Part shown: piece by piece, positions 35,901 to 44,430 of the stretch
Layout: the number at the start of each line of letters is the position of its first letter
Position numbering within the stretch: position 1 is the stretch's first letter
Assembly: GCA_030431255.1 (NCBI GenBank)
Contig: JAUIJL010000008.1
Span: 186,001 to 250,000, forward strand
DNA: 64,000 nt
Direction of reading: 5' to 3'
Origin: Thermoanaerobaculia bacterium
GTDB taxonomy: Bacteria > Acidobacteriota > Thermoanaerobaculia > Multivoradales > J023
Made by a program: the position numbers and the translations under genes
The notes under the pieces: model-generated
Database searches by the model: none
What the model was told of the DNA's origin: nothing
Seen by the model: only the letters and a program-made list of their open reading frames with translations

Positions 35901-38900
35901 CCTGGGTCTCGACGTAGTAGATCGCGCCCGGCGGACACTGATCCGCCTCGCACCACAAGATGACAGTTTCGGTAGAGGTCGAGTCTGGCCTTAACTCTCG
36001 CGTGACCCGCCCGAAACCGTCATGCTCCCAAGTAGTGACGAGGTCGTTGGCATCCGTTGTCGACACCTTGCGCCCGAGCTCGTAGGTCGAAAGCTCCCGG
36101 TGCCCCAACGCGTTGATGCTTTCTACTTGATACCGCCCCCGATCATCAAAAAGGGTGGTTGTCGTGCGGGCTGGGTACCCTTCGGCGAGCAGGGTGGAGG
36201 TTTGGATATTGCCGAAGACGTCGTGGGTGTAAGTTTTTTCCAATCGCAGCGACGGGATGTCCGGCTCGGTGGTCTCTTGGGTCAAGAGCCCTGAGCCGGG
36301 ATCGTAGACAAAGGCGGACGTGCGTGTTTGGTCCGGCTGGCCATCCGCCCGGGCAGTGACCTCGGTACGCATCAAACGGCCGAGTCGCCATGACTCGAGA
36401 TCGTCGTCATAGGTATGGACGATGGTTTCCGCGGAAGTGCCGTAGTCGACCACGGTCGAGAGCAAATTGCCCTGAACATCGTAGTCCGCGGTGGTGGTTG
36501 CCGTAGACAGCAAGTCACTGTCCAGGTCGTAGCGTTTGGTGGTGCCGACACCCACGTAGGAAAAAGAGACTCCGGAGCCGTGATCTTGGACGACTATGGT
36601 GTTGTCGGTTTCCTGAATCAGCGTGCCGTCGCCGAGCCGTTGCTCGGTGCGCAAGATTTTCGAGCTGATGCACCGATGATCTCGTTCGTAGAAGACGGTC
36701 GTGCTCAGCCCGGAGATCTCATCGGTCACTGTGGTTTCGAGGAAGCCGCGGAAGCCGCGCCCCAAAACGTTGAGCTGGGCCTCGCCGTAGTGACGACGAA
36801 AGCTCTGGAGCCCACCCGCACCGTCATCGATGGTGTGGCCGGCGACCACGTGGATGGGCACCTGGAGATCCAAGTTAGGAAAGTCGGCCTCGCTGCCCTT
36901 GCGATAGACGCTCGGGTCGGTGAGGGGCTTCATCTCAAAATGGATGGTCTTACCGTTTCCCTCGCGAATGCCGACGAGCAAATCGGCGGCAGCCCCTCCG
37001 TTGTCCATGAGGTATTCCCAAGATGAGTAGTAATCCTTGAAAAAATAGTCAGGCTTGCCGTCGCCAGTCATATCAGTGAGCCAAACATAGGAGATGTTGC
37101 GAAGAGTATCTGCGGTCCCCCAAAGCTCCGCCGGCGCGAGAGCCTCGCCGTTGTAGGCCATGACATAGAGATTCTTGGTGCCGTATTTTTCGTACACCAA
37201 ATCGAGAAGGCCGTCACCATTGGCATCAACCCACCAATTCTGCGTTCCGCTGCCGCCCACACCCCCGGCGACGTTCCCTAGTAGCTGCTCGGAGCCGAGA
37301 CCGTTTCCGGTATTGGGTAGAAAGTAGTAGTCCCAAGTGCCCGCGCGACGATATACGTGGTCTAGTAGGCCGTCGGCATTCAGGTCTACATTCCAAGAAG
37401 CCGCGTGGTTGTAGGTCCTTGTGCCCCAAAGCGTCTGCTCACCCAGGCTTTGGTTCTCACTCAGCTTGGCGTAGAACGTCGTTCCCAAACGCCACAACAG
37501 GTCCGGACGAGTGTCGCGGTCCAAGTCCAAGACCCACTGCTCGTGGGCGGCTTGATCAGCGTTTCCCAGGTAATCGTCGTTGCCGAATCCCTGACCGTCG
37601 CCGGGTTTCCACCAATATTCCAGCGTGCCATTGCGCTGGAAGAGGTAGTCGACGTAGCCGTCGCTATTGACGTCTTCCAACCAAATTGCCGAGCCGTTGG
37701 GTGCCCAATGGAGCTGCGTACCCCAAAGGGCGGGCGCTTCAAACCCGCTACCTGTATTGCGCATCGTCCAGAGCTCGAGGTTCCCGGCTCGACGGTAGAT
37801 GAAGTCTAGAAGACCGTCGGAATTCACGTCGGCAAAGAATTGTCGGTCTCCGTAAGCGCTGTGGCCCAGTGTCCCCCAGAGGGCTCCCTGAGCGAGCTCT
37901 CCTGGCCCCAGAGTGCCCGCTGAATTCTCCCGCACATAAAGCTCGCGGGTTCCGGACTTTATGTAGACGTAGTCGGCCAAACCGTCACCCGTCATGTCGA
38001 GCACCCATCGATAAGACGAGGCGGGTCGCTCACCGACCAACCTCTCCGGTTCAAAGGTAGCCGCGGCATCACTGTATTGAAATGTCGTGGGCTCGAAGCA
38101 AGATGCATCGCTACCGCATTCGGTGAGCTCGCTCAGTCGTGAAGAGCCTGTCGGAGCGGTTTCGTAGCCCACGAGGTACCGGCGAAAAAGCGCACCTTCG
38201 TCTTCGACTCGGATTTCCTTTAGACGATGTCCGACGCTTATGGCTGATCCCGCAACAAACCGTCGGCGGACATCCGGCCGAGTCTCATATAAGAATCGAA
38301 CTGCGGCATAGGGCTCCAAATTCAGCCGATTGTTGCCCGTATATCGAATCTCGGCAGGTCGATATTCGCCACTCTGCATGTCCTCGTGGTACTCGACCTC
38401 GAAGTAGTTGTCCAGAGTGTCGACAACTCGATGCACATTCCAGAAGAGCACATCAGATCTTCCTGGAGCTTCGATCCTAGAATCTTCGGAGGTGGCATAT
38501 TCGAAGCGCAAGCCGGCGCGGGTTTCAACGGTCCACCAAGCTGGACCTCGGCCTGCTGTTCCATACGAGAAAACTCTTCGGAACGTATTCTGCTCGGTCC
38601 TGTATTCGGTACCGTCTTCGCCGTCGGAGCCCACCACCGCGACCAGGCGCTCACCGTCGAGGCAGAACCGATCCAGCTCATCGAATCGAGTGCCTCCTGG
38701 CTCACCGTCTTGGGCTACAGTGGACGGACAGCGAGAGATTGCCGAGAGTCCTGAAATCGACCATCCCACACCGACCAGAGCGTTACCGGCCTGGCTACTG
38801 TAGGTCAGCGCCGGCTTCGGCGCCATGCCGGCGGTTCCCGGCACTACGGCTATGGGAATAGAGTAAGTGGCTGCGCCCGACTCGTTGATCGCAAGCTCTC

Positions 38901-39081
38901 CGGCGGTGTAGCCGAAGATTCTGCCGATGCCACTCTTCTCTGGCTGCTCTACGGCGGACACCTGCCCGAACCCGACGAGCAAGAACAGAAGGCCTGTGAA
39001 GGCGCAACATCTTGAAATGTTAGTAAGTTTTCGATGGCTTCCATGGACGTGCGGGTGGCCCAACCAGAGCTCTCGCTTCAT
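32989..39081 (-). CDS. Giant SpvB/FG-GAP/YD-repeat RHS protein
   Basis: About 2030 residues from ATG 39081, seven bases after AGGAGG; a GTG at 39099 lies upstream of that site. A signal peptide (CAFTGLLFLLVGFGQVSA) is present. Order: SpvB/TcaC-like N-terminus (GAATYSIPIAVVPGTAGMAP, LTYSSQAGNALVGVGWSISG), FG-GAP-type repeats with D-x-x-x-D-G-x-x-D motifs, a toxin-B-like middle, many YD repeats (YDPWGRLISQTD, YDLLGRLESRSE) and the RHS core ending YDPVIGRFLTADP. About 300 residues follow: hydrophobic glycine-rich segments, then a polar C-terminus with no toxin domain I recognise. A DGFESGD...W segment is embedded in the RHS core at 34138-34170. RHS/TcB proteins form hollow shells around a C-terminal peptide. 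No immunity gene is seen downstream. Confidence 0.88.
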   Translation of the reverse strand: MKRELWLGHPHVHGSHRKLTNISRCCAFTGLLFLLVGFGQVSAVEQPEKSGIGRIFGYTAGELAINESGAATYSIPIAVVPGTAGMAPKPALTYSSQAGNALVGVGWSISGLSAISRCPSTVAQDGEPGGTRFDELDRFCLDGERLVAVVGSDGEDGTEYRTEQNTFRRVFSYGTAGRGPAWWTVETRAGLRFEYATSEDSRIEAPGRSDVLFWNVHRVVDTLDNYFEVEYHEDMQSGEYRPAEIRYTGNNRLNLEPYAAVRFLYETRPDVRRRFVAGSAISVGHRLKEIRVEDEGALFRRYLVGYETAPTGSSRLSELTECGSDASCFEPTTFQYSDAAATFEPERLVGERPASSYRWVLDMTGDGLADYVYIKSGTRELYVRENSAGTLGPGELAQGALWGTLGHSAYGDRQFFADVNSDGLLDFIYRRAGNLELWTMRNTGSGFEAPALWGTQLHWAPNGSAIWLEDVNSDGYVDYLFQRNGTLEYWWKPGDGQGFGNDDYLGNADQAAHEQWVLDLDRDTRPDLLWRLGTTFYAKLSENQSLGEQTLWGTRTYNHAASWNVDLNADGLLDHVYRRAGTWDYYFLPNTGNGLGSEQLLGNVAGGVGGSGTQNWWVDANGDGLLDLVYEKYGTKNLYVMAYNGEALAPAELWGTADTLRNISYVWLTDMTGDGKPDYFFKDYYSSWEYLMDNGGAAADLLVGIREGNGKTIHFEMKPLTDPSVYRKGSEADFPNLDLQVPIHVVAGHTIDDGAGGLQSFRRHYGEAQLNVLGRGFRGFLETTVTDEISGLSTTVFYERDHRCISSKILRTEQRLGDGTLIQETDNTIVVQDHGSGVSFSYVGVGTTKRYDLDSDLLSTATTTADYDVQGNLLSTVVDYGTSAETIVHTYDDDLESWRLGRLMRTEVTARADGQPDQTRTSAFVYDPGSGLLTQETTEPDIPSLRLEKTYTHDVFGNIQTSTLLAEGYPARTTTTLFDDRGRYQVESINALGHRELSTYELGRKVSTTDANDLVTTWEHDGFGRVTRELRPDSTSTETVILWCEADQCPPGAIYYVETQEPGSPNSKSFFDLHDREVRQQVMGFDGTPVLRDSVFDSRGRLSKVSEPYFEGETPLWTSYTYDALDRVTLERAPGNRLTTTEYDGLTTRITNAVNRTSSRRVDSRGRLVESVDALESSTFYSYDPFGNLTQIEDPYGNLTHMTYDLRGRRILLEDPDTGITESGYDPWGRLISQTDAMERVSTLGYDLLGRLESRSEPEGLSTWEYDQGPKGVGKLTSEIGPDGFRRELFFDVFGRPMETRTTIGGQSRSFLSSYDGLGRLDTLVYPSGFSVRTDYNAHGHPSQLRRTDGTVTYWQAQAVNARGQLERAFLGNGRHLERVYDSETGFLEQASADGIQQLAFGYDLAGNLIERSDLQRGLTEVFEYDDLQRLTSTRVIGGDEVFVSYDPLGNIRSKSDVGVYEYGADGAGPHAVTSVSGPIQQSYQYDSVGNRITSSTGSVFYTSFNKPSRIEEGEEAVLTFDYGPDRKRYRQRQYLGGSTRTISYIGELFELHEDPNHTKSLHYLRAGGEVVAVHVEETGREDRLLYLHRDHLGSVHTISDGSGQMVDVLAYDAWGRRREGETWQLPSDPDPSSLFADGFESGDTSRWESGGTGGGGSSPEPVLARGFTGHEHLDAVGLIHMNGRVYDPVIGRFLTADPHIQAPDFSQSLNRYSYVLNNPLSLTDPSGFFFKKLFKAIGKLFKSVAKFVVKNLPAIVALGVGLLTGGVLLPAILPALGIAAGGLVGAVLSGATVGFLTSFTGALIMGADLGTALSMGLMSAAVAGITAGLTTAVGDIFGHATQYLGAKANAIQKALAHGVVQGISNELRGSKFRHGFFSGAFTTLAAPLVKGLFDSPFERTLAAAAVGGTASELGGGKFANGAVSGAFVQIFNEGWPPSPDPFQDQAADGWNGEGPLNLELPPDEPQIQPYWERPFIPGLGNQPSQFGSSLPKGSEFDFNKLLTVGDWNLGVDFETSPFSVFSTIQHDLP

Positions 39082-39221
39082 CTCGATTCCTCCTGGCACG
39101 AAACCGTTTCAGCAGTCTCGCTGATCGAGACCACTAGAAGTGATTTCTGAGTCGTTGTGAGTGTTCTAACTGGAGGAATCGAAAACTGGCTCGAGGCGAG
39201 GTCTTACAACCGTCGCCGCCC

Positions 39222-40154
39222 TTATGGTTTCTGAAAGGGTCCAGGTGGATCCGTCAGTGGCTCTCGCCAGCCCGTCCACAGGCCACGGGCTTTGGCCACG
39301 GCGGCGCCCTGGTTGCCTTTCGGTAGCTCCCGCAGGAAGGCCAGGGGTAGGGCGACGGCGGAGTAGAGAAGCACGGTCAGCTTTTGCCACGGGTTGCCGT
39401 AGCGCCGGGCGAAGAGGGCGTTGGCGCGGCCGGTGTAGAAGGTGCGGCGGGCTTGGTAGGCGCCGGCGGTGTGGGAGACTCGATGCCAGAGCAGGGCGCG
39501 ATGGGCGTAGAGGCAGCGACCTCCGAGCTGTTTGGCGCGCATGCACCAATCGGCGTCTTCGACCGCGAAGTTGAAGAGGGGGTCCCAGATGCCGGCTCGC
39601 TCGACCATGGACCGGCGCATCAAGATGGCGCAGCCGTTGATGTAGTCGACTTCTTCGTCACGATCGAATTGTCCGCGGTCGAGTTGGCCGATGCCGCGCT
39701 CGCGGGTGACGAATTCCCGGAATCGAATCAAACCTCCGGCGGACCACAGCCGTTGGCGATCGCCGTAGTAATACGACTTGGGACCGACGCAGGCGGCTTG
39801 GGGATCGCTCTCGGCCACTCGCACCAGCTCCGTGAGCATGTCCTCATGGACCTCGATGTCGTTGTTGAGGGATAGGAGGTAGTCGAAGTCCCCCTCCAAG
39901 GCGGCTTGCAGGCCGGCGTTGAGTCCTTTGGTGGGTCCTTCGTTTTGCTCGACCCGGATCTGGGTCACCCCGGGGAAAGCCTCGGCCACGGCCGCGCAGG
40001 AATCGTCGGTGGAGCCGTTGTCGACGTAAAACAGCTCGAAGTTGGGGTAAGTCATCTTCGCCAAGCCGGCGAGGGATTCGAGGGTGATCTCTCGACCGTT
40101 ATAACCCAGCACTAAACAAGCGACTCGGGGTGGACTCACAGTTTGCAGGCTCAT
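39222..40154 (-). CDS. Family 2 glycosyltransferase
   Basis: A 310-residue GT-A enzyme, last gene of the biosynthetic operon. RVACLVLGYNGREITLESL begins the fold; FYVDNGSTDDS is the nucleotide-sugar site, and LSLNNDIEVHED supplies the metal-binding DxD equivalent (NND). Later come VDYINGCAILMRRSMVER and FAVEDADWCMRAKQLG, the acceptor and catalytic ED motifs typical of rhamnosyl- and related transferases. Its start codon overlaps the stop of the flippase gene (ATGA), so the two are coupled. It probably adds a sugar on the cytoplasmic face to a lipid-linked or peptide-linked glycan; donor and acceptor are unknown. A short hydrophobic stretch near the C-terminus (LTVLLYSAVALPLAFL) may touch the membrane. 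Confidence 0.9.
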   Translation of the reverse strand: MSLQTVSPPRVACLVLGYNGREITLESLAGLAKMTYPNFELFYVDNGSTDDSCAAVAEAFPGVTQIRVEQNEGPTKGLNAGLQAALEGDFDYLLSLNNDIEVHEDMLTELVRVAESDPQAACVGPKSYYYGDRQRLWSAGGLIRFREFVTRERGIGQLDRGQFDRDEEVDYINGCAILMRRSMVERAGIWDPLFNFAVEDADWCMRAKQLGGRCLYAHRALLWHRVSHTAGAYQARRTFYTGRANALFARRYGNPWQKLTVLLYSAVALPLAFLRELPKGNQGAAVAKARGLWTGWREPLTDPPGPFQKP

Positions 40155-41767
40155 GGATGACCGACTTTTGGCTTGAAGAAGCTCAGGAACTCGCCACCGA
40201 ATCGACGGCCGGTCCACAGGATGGAGCAGGCGGCGGCGACTAGGCTGAGGATCAAGCGCAGGGGGTTGGGGTCGTCGAGGGTGGATCCGCCTCCGGATGC
40301 GAGCCAGGCCGTGACGAAGAAGGGTATCGGAATCAAATAGGTCCAGCCCAGCTGGGCGAGCAGGCGACGGAAGCCGGTGGGATGGACGTGGTGGAGGCCC
40401 CAGGCCAAGATCAGCCCGCCCGGTGAGATGAGGTTGATCCAAGCCATGCCGATCGGCCCCATGCGGCCGGTGAGCCAGAAACCGCCGATACCCAGGGTGA
40501 GCACCGTCGACAGGCTGGCCAGGAGCCAGATTCGATCCCGATGCAGGGTTTTCATCACCTCGCCGCCGAGCCGGGAGAAAGGATCCACCAGGGGCACCAA
40601 GCAAAGCAGGCGAAGGTAGGTCGGTGCATCGGTCCATTGACTGCCACCCACGAGCTGGACGATCAGGTCCGCGTTCAACAGCAAGACCAGCGCCGCCGGC
40701 ACCTCGAAGGCGAGCATGAACACGGTGGACAAGGAGAAGGCCTGGAACATCGATGTGGTTTCGGCGCGGAATCGCACCAAGGCGGGGTAGAGCACCCGGG
40801 TGATGGCGGGCAGCAGGATCAGGCCCGACGCCAGGGTCGCCCATTCGTAGGCGAAGGTGTAGTTGCCCACGTCTTCGAAGGGGAAACGCAGACCGAGGAT
40901 CAGCGGATCGATGTGTCGGATCAGGATGGCGAGAAACCAAATCGCCGACAGAGGCAAGGCGTGGATGAGCAGACCGGCCATGGCCTGGAGGCGGAGCCGG
41001 GGTCGGCCGGTGTCACGGTGCTCTTGATCACGGTGTTCAAGATCGCCGTGCCACGTCCACGGAATCTCCCCGCGCACCCGCCACCACAGGGTGGCAGCGT
41101 AGACGCCGGCGCCCACGGTGTGGCCAATCACCAGGCTCCACACCCCTTGGCCGTGGTAGGCGAGCCAACAGGAAATGGCGACGAACGCCAGGTTGCGCCA
41201 CAGCTCCGGGGCCACGGCCCGACCTACCCGCAGCTCGCCTTCGAGGAAGACCTTAGGCACCGTGGCGAGCCCTTCGAAGAAGAGGAAAAGAGCCAAGCAG
41301 CGCAAGACGCCGATGGTCTGGGGATGACCACCGGTTTCGAGACCGGCGCGATAGAGCAGCGGACCGAGGGGCGCGGCGGCCATGGCGAGCAACATCAACA
41401 GCCCGCCCCAGAAGAGCTCGAGGGCCAGCAAATTGGCCCACGGCCGGGGCTGGGTGCGCAGGACGTGGTGACCCAGGCCTAGATCGCGCACCGCGCCCAA
41501 GATCAAGAAAAGGACCATGGCCCATTGGAAGAGCCCCCAATCCTCGGCGGGGATCCATCGACGCAGCAAGAGCTGGGCGCCGAGCACGGTGATCATGCGG
41601 ATGCCTTGGGAAAAGGCAGCGGCGCCGGAAGAGCGCAGGAACAGACTGGCGACGCTGTGATGGCTGGCGGCGCTGTGATTGCCGCTGGCGCTGTGATTGC
41701 CGCTGGCGCTGTGATTGCCGTGGGTGCTGGGCGGCTCGGGGGAGCCTGGGACGGACCCGGAGGACAT
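40151..41767 (-). CDS. Wzx-type polysaccharide flippase
   Basis: About 538 residues from ATG 41767, nine bases after the dehydrogenase stop. The first 40 residues are a soluble tail with a minisatellite-coded GNHSASGNHSASGNHSA repeat; then about twelve to fourteen membrane spans follow, in the polysaccharide_synt (MVF/MATE superfamily) pattern. Features include QGIRMITVLGAQLLLRRW at the first span and LGLGHHVLRTQPRPW. Members flip lipid-linked oligosaccharides or lipids from the inner to the outer leaflet. In an NRPS operon with two glycosyltransferases and UDP-xylose-type genes it may carry a glycosylated peptide or lipid-linked sugar. The substrate is inferred only from context. Confidence 0.85.
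   Translation of the reverse strand: MSSGSVPGSPEPPSTHGNHSASGNHSASGNHSAASHHSVASLFLRSSGAAAFSQGIRMITVLGAQLLLRRWIPAEDWGLFQWAMVLFLILGAVRDLGLGHHVLRTQPRPWANLLALELFWGGLLMLLAMAAAPLGPLLYRAGLETGGHPQTIGVLRCLALFLFFEGLATVPKVFLEGELRVGRAVAPELWRNLAFVAISCWLAYHGQGVWSLVIGHTVGAGVYAATLWWRVRGEIPWTWHGDLEHRDQEHRDTGRPRLRLQAMAGLLIHALPLSAIWFLAILIRHIDPLILGLRFPFEDVGNYTFAYEWATLASGLILLPAITRVLYPALVRFRAETTSMFQAFSLSTVFMLAFEVPAALVLLLNADLIVQLVGGSQWTDAPTYLRLLCLVPLVDPFSRLGGEVMKTLHRDRIWLLASLSTVLTLGIGGFWLTGRMGPIGMAWINLISPGGLILAWGLHHVHPTGFRRLLAQLGWTYLIPIPFFVTAWLASGGGSTLDDPNPLRLILSLVAAACSILWTGRRFGGEFLSFFKPKVGHP
41650..41735 (-). repeat. 18-base in-frame minisatellite in the flippase gene
   Basis: About three to four head-to-tail copies of GGCGCTGTGATTGCCGCT (read on the plus strand) encode GNHSAS units. 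Frame is kept. It lies in the soluble N-terminal tail. Confidence 0.8.
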
Positions 41768-41775
41768 ACGGCAGG

Positions 41776-43155
41776 TCAGCAGTGATCCGGAGACGGGCCG
41801 CGGCCGATGCCTTCGTAGCGGGGCACGGATTCCGGATCCAGCATCCGACGACCGTCGATCACCAGCGGCGGGCTCTCCATGGGCTCCAACAGCTCGGGCA
41901 GCGCCTTCAGCTGGGGCCAGCTGGTGAGGATCACCGCCGCGGACACGCCGTCGACGGCTTCGGCCAGATCGTCGGTGAAGCGGACGGCCGAGCTGAGCTC
42001 GGGCCCGAGGGCGGCGCGGGTGGTGTCGAGGGCGGCGGGGTCGTAGGCCCGCAGGTGCGCGCCGTCGCCCAGCAGGGATCGGATCACCGGCAGGGCCGGG
42101 GACTCTCGAATATCCGAGGTGCCGGGTTTGAAGGCCAAGCCGAGGATCGCCACCGAAAGCCCTTTCAAATCCGGGAAATGCCGACGAATCAGGGACAGCG
42201 TGTGCTCGGGCTGCCGACGATTGAGCTGGATCACCGAGTCCAAGATTCCCATGGACGCGCCGCGGTCCTCGCCGAACGCGATCAAGGATTGCACGTCTTT
42301 GGGCAGACAGCTGCCGCCGAAGCCACAACCCGCCTCGAGATAGGTCAGGATGCCGGGCCGAATGCGCTCGTCGGCCTCGACCGACCGATCGAGAATAGGT
42401 GCCAGGCGTTTATCCAAATGCACGCCGGACATCACCTTTCGGACGTCGACCCCGGGCAGGGTGGCGCAGAGATTGCCGATTTCGTTGGAGAAAGAGATCA
42501 AGGTCGCGAGCAGGGAGTTCGACGTGTACTTGATCATCTCCGCCGTGCTGTTGTCGGTGCGGATCACGTCGGGGCAGGGAAAATCGCGGTAGAGCTCGGC
42601 CTGAATCTCGTGGCTTCGGTCGTCGGAGCCGCCGAGCACGATGCGATCCGGAACCATGAAGTCCGACACCGCTTGACCCTCGCGAAGAAATTCCGGATTC
42701 ATGCCCAGGCTGAATCCCTCACCCACCTTGCGCCCCGAGCCGGCTTCGAGCTGCTCCCGCACCAAGCCGTCGGTGGTGCCGGGCAAGACCGTGCTCTTTA
42801 CCAGGACCAGCGGGACGCCGGTGTGGTCTCTCAGGGCTTCACCCACCTGGCGGGATGCTTTCTCGATATGGCGGAGATCGAGCCTGTGGCCATCGAAGGG
42901 AGTGCCGACGGCGATCAGGATCACGTCGGCATCGGCGACGGCCGCGGGCAGGTCGAGGGACGCCCGCAGACCTTGGGTCAGCTGCTCTTGAACCAGCTTC
43001 TCCAAACCGGCCTCGAAAAAGGGAACACGCCCCTCGTTGATCGCCTGCACCCGCTCCGGATCGATGTCCACACAGACCACTTGATGGCCTTTGGCAGCGA
43101 AGCAGGCGCCTGAAACCAGACCCACATGGCCGGTGCCGATGACCGCGATCCGCAT
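41776..43155 (-). CDS. ugd: UDP-glucose 6-dehydrogenase
   Basis: A 459-residue enzyme starting MRIAVIGTGHVGLVSGACFA. The upstream in-frame codons are not used, because the start overlaps the stop of the decarboxylase-like gene (TGATG). Motifs: NAD loop GTGHVG, VGTPFDGHRLDL, KSTVLPGTT, NPEFLREGQA, the helix KYTSNSLLATLISFSNEI and the catalytic cysteine in GCGFGGSCLPKD. The C-terminal domain has GLAFKPGTSDIRESPAL. It oxidises UDP-glucose to UDP-glucuronate with two NAD. The neighbouring gene would turn that product into UDP-xylose or a 4-keto pentose, so the two supply the glycosyltransferases. A GDP-mannose- or UDP-HexNAc-using relative is possible but less likely given the neighbour. Confidence 0.88.
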   Translation of the reverse strand: MRIAVIGTGHVGLVSGACFAAKGHQVVCVDIDPERVQAINEGRVPFFEAGLEKLVQEQLTQGLRASLDLPAAVADADVILIAVGTPFDGHRLDLRHIEKASRQVGEALRDHTGVPLVLVKSTVLPGTTDGLVREQLEAGSGRKVGEGFSLGMNPEFLREGQAVSDFMVPDRIVLGGSDDRSHEIQAELYRDFPCPDVIRTDNSTAEMIKYTSNSLLATLISFSNEIGNLCATLPGVDVRKVMSGVHLDKRLAPILDRSVEADERIRPGILTYLEAGCGFGGSCLPKDVQSLIAFGEDRGASMGILDSVIQLNRRQPEHTLSLIRRHFPDLKGLSVAILGLAFKPGTSDIRESPALPVIRSLLGDGAHLRAYDPAALDTTRAALGPELSSAVRFTDDLAEAVDGVSAAVILTSWPQLKALPELLEPMESPPLVIDGRRMLDPESVPRYEGIGRGPSPDHC

Positions 43156-44354
43156 CAGCCGACCGCCGCCGTGGGGTGGTTTCGATACCAAAGCAGGGAT
43201 CGCTTCAAACCGTCCTCCAAGGAAATCTCAGGCTCGAATCCCAGCTCGGAGCGAGCTTTTTCGATCGACGGGCACCGTCGGTTGGGATTGTCGACCAAAT
43301 AGTCGGGATCGTCGCTGGGTCGATGCACCACCTCGCCGCGGTAGCCGAAGAGCCCACCCGCTTGAGAGACCATCAAGCGAGCCAGCTCGGCGACGGAGAC
43401 CTCCGGCCGATCGCAGCCGATGTTGTAAGCCTCGCCGGCTCGACCGCGCACCAAGACTCGGAAATAACCCACCACGGCGTCGGCGATGTAGCAGAAGGTG
43501 CGGGTGGGGGAGCCGTCGGAGAACATCACGATGTCCTCGCCGTCGAGCACGCAGCGGGCGAAGTCCGGAATCAGGCGTCGGTCGGTGATCTTCAACCCCG
43601 GCCCGTAGTTGTTGAACGGCCTGACGATCTTGGCCGGGACCCCATGGTGGCGGTGAAAGTTGACGCAGAGGGTCTCGCCGTAGCGTTTCGATTCGTCGTA
43701 GCAAGCCCGCGGACCGGTGCTCGAAACCAATCCTCGATAGGTCTCGGGGGTGGGGATTTGATCCGGAGACGGATCCCCGTAGATCTCGCTGGTGGAAAAG
43801 AACAGCAGGCCTTGCACGGGATTCGAATCCGCTCGATCCCTGCAATAGTCCAACAGGCGACGCAATCCGATGACGTTGGCGTCCATGGTTTCAATGGGAT
43901 GGCTGCGGTAGAACGACGGCGAAGCGATGGACGCGGCATGCAGGATGTAGTCGGCGGGTGGGAAGTCCGCCGGCAGAGGGCGGGTGACGTCGTGGTCCAC
44001 ACATTGGAAGTGGGGTGTGCCTTCGAGCTTCGTAAGCCATCCGGGCATGCCGCGCTGAAAGTTGTCACACACCCAAAGGTGGATGGCCGGGTCGGAGCTG
44101 CCGGCATTGTGGTGCAGGATCGAGCGGATCAAATAGTAGCCGAGGAAGCCGGCGCCGCCGGTGAGCACCACGGTTTTCCCGGCCAAGGCGGCGAAATCGT
44201 CCTCCAGGCGTCGACAGATATCCGCCAGGTCCTCATGCTCGGGGCTCGGTGAGCTTTTGAAGGGCAGGGCAGATTCGGGGCCGGCATCGGCTGCGGTTTC
44301 AGCGCAGGTTCCGACGCCGGAATCGGCCCTGGAAGAGACAGTTGTGCGGGTCAA
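43155..44354 (-). CDS. UDP-glucuronate decarboxylase-like SDR
   Basis: A 399-residue extended SDR starting at TTG 44354, with GGAGAG upstream. Residues 1-55 are an extra, charged N-terminal segment. VVLTGGAGFLGYYLI (about 60-74) binds NAD. DYILHAASIASPSFY, FFSTSEIYGDP and YDESKRYGE (catalytic YxxxK) follow; RPFNNYGPGLK and DGSPTRTFCYIADAV match UDP-glucuronate decarboxylases and dTDP-sugar dehydratases. With UDP-glucose dehydrogenase directly downstream, UDP-GlcA to UDP-xylose is the most economical reaction. A dTDP-type or UDP-4-keto-pentose outcome cannot be excluded. It follows the GT1 gene after 76 bases and is part of the same operon. Confidence 0.82.
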   Translation of the reverse strand: MTRTTVSSRADSGVGTCAETAADAGPESALPFKSSPSPEHEDLADICRRLEDDFAALAGKTVVLTGGAGFLGYYLIRSILHHNAGSSDPAIHLWVCDNFQRGMPGWLTKLEGTPHFQCVDHDVTRPLPADFPPADYILHAASIASPSFYRSHPIETMDANVIGLRRLLDYCRDRADSNPVQGLLFFSTSEIYGDPSPDQIPTPETYRGLVSSTGPRACYDESKRYGETLCVNFHRHHGVPAKIVRPFNNYGPGLKITDRRLIPDFARCVLDGEDIVMFSDGSPTRTFCYIADAVVGYFRVLVRGRAGEAYNIGCDRPEVSVAELARLMVSQAGGLFGYRGEVVHRPSDDPDYLVDNPNRRCPSIEKARSELGFEPEISLEDGLKRSLLWYRNHPTAAVG

Positions 44355-44430
44355 AGGGGGCTCTCCGTATTCGAGGGGACAGCAGCCGGAGGCATACCGA
44401 CTGCTGTGGGAGGGTTCGTCTGGGCTCCGC

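Noticed and set aside
41650..41735. Possible CRISPR or iteron array
   Set aside because: Copies are contiguous 18-base units without spacers, lie inside a gene and keep its frame. The same holds for 49730-49783 and 56386-56440.
40940..42328. Upstream in-frame extensions of the glycosyltransferase and flippase genes
   Set aside because: The extra residues are Arg/Pro/Gly-rich shadow sequence over neighbouring genes; coupled starts at 40154 and 41767 fit the overlaps and family lengths.
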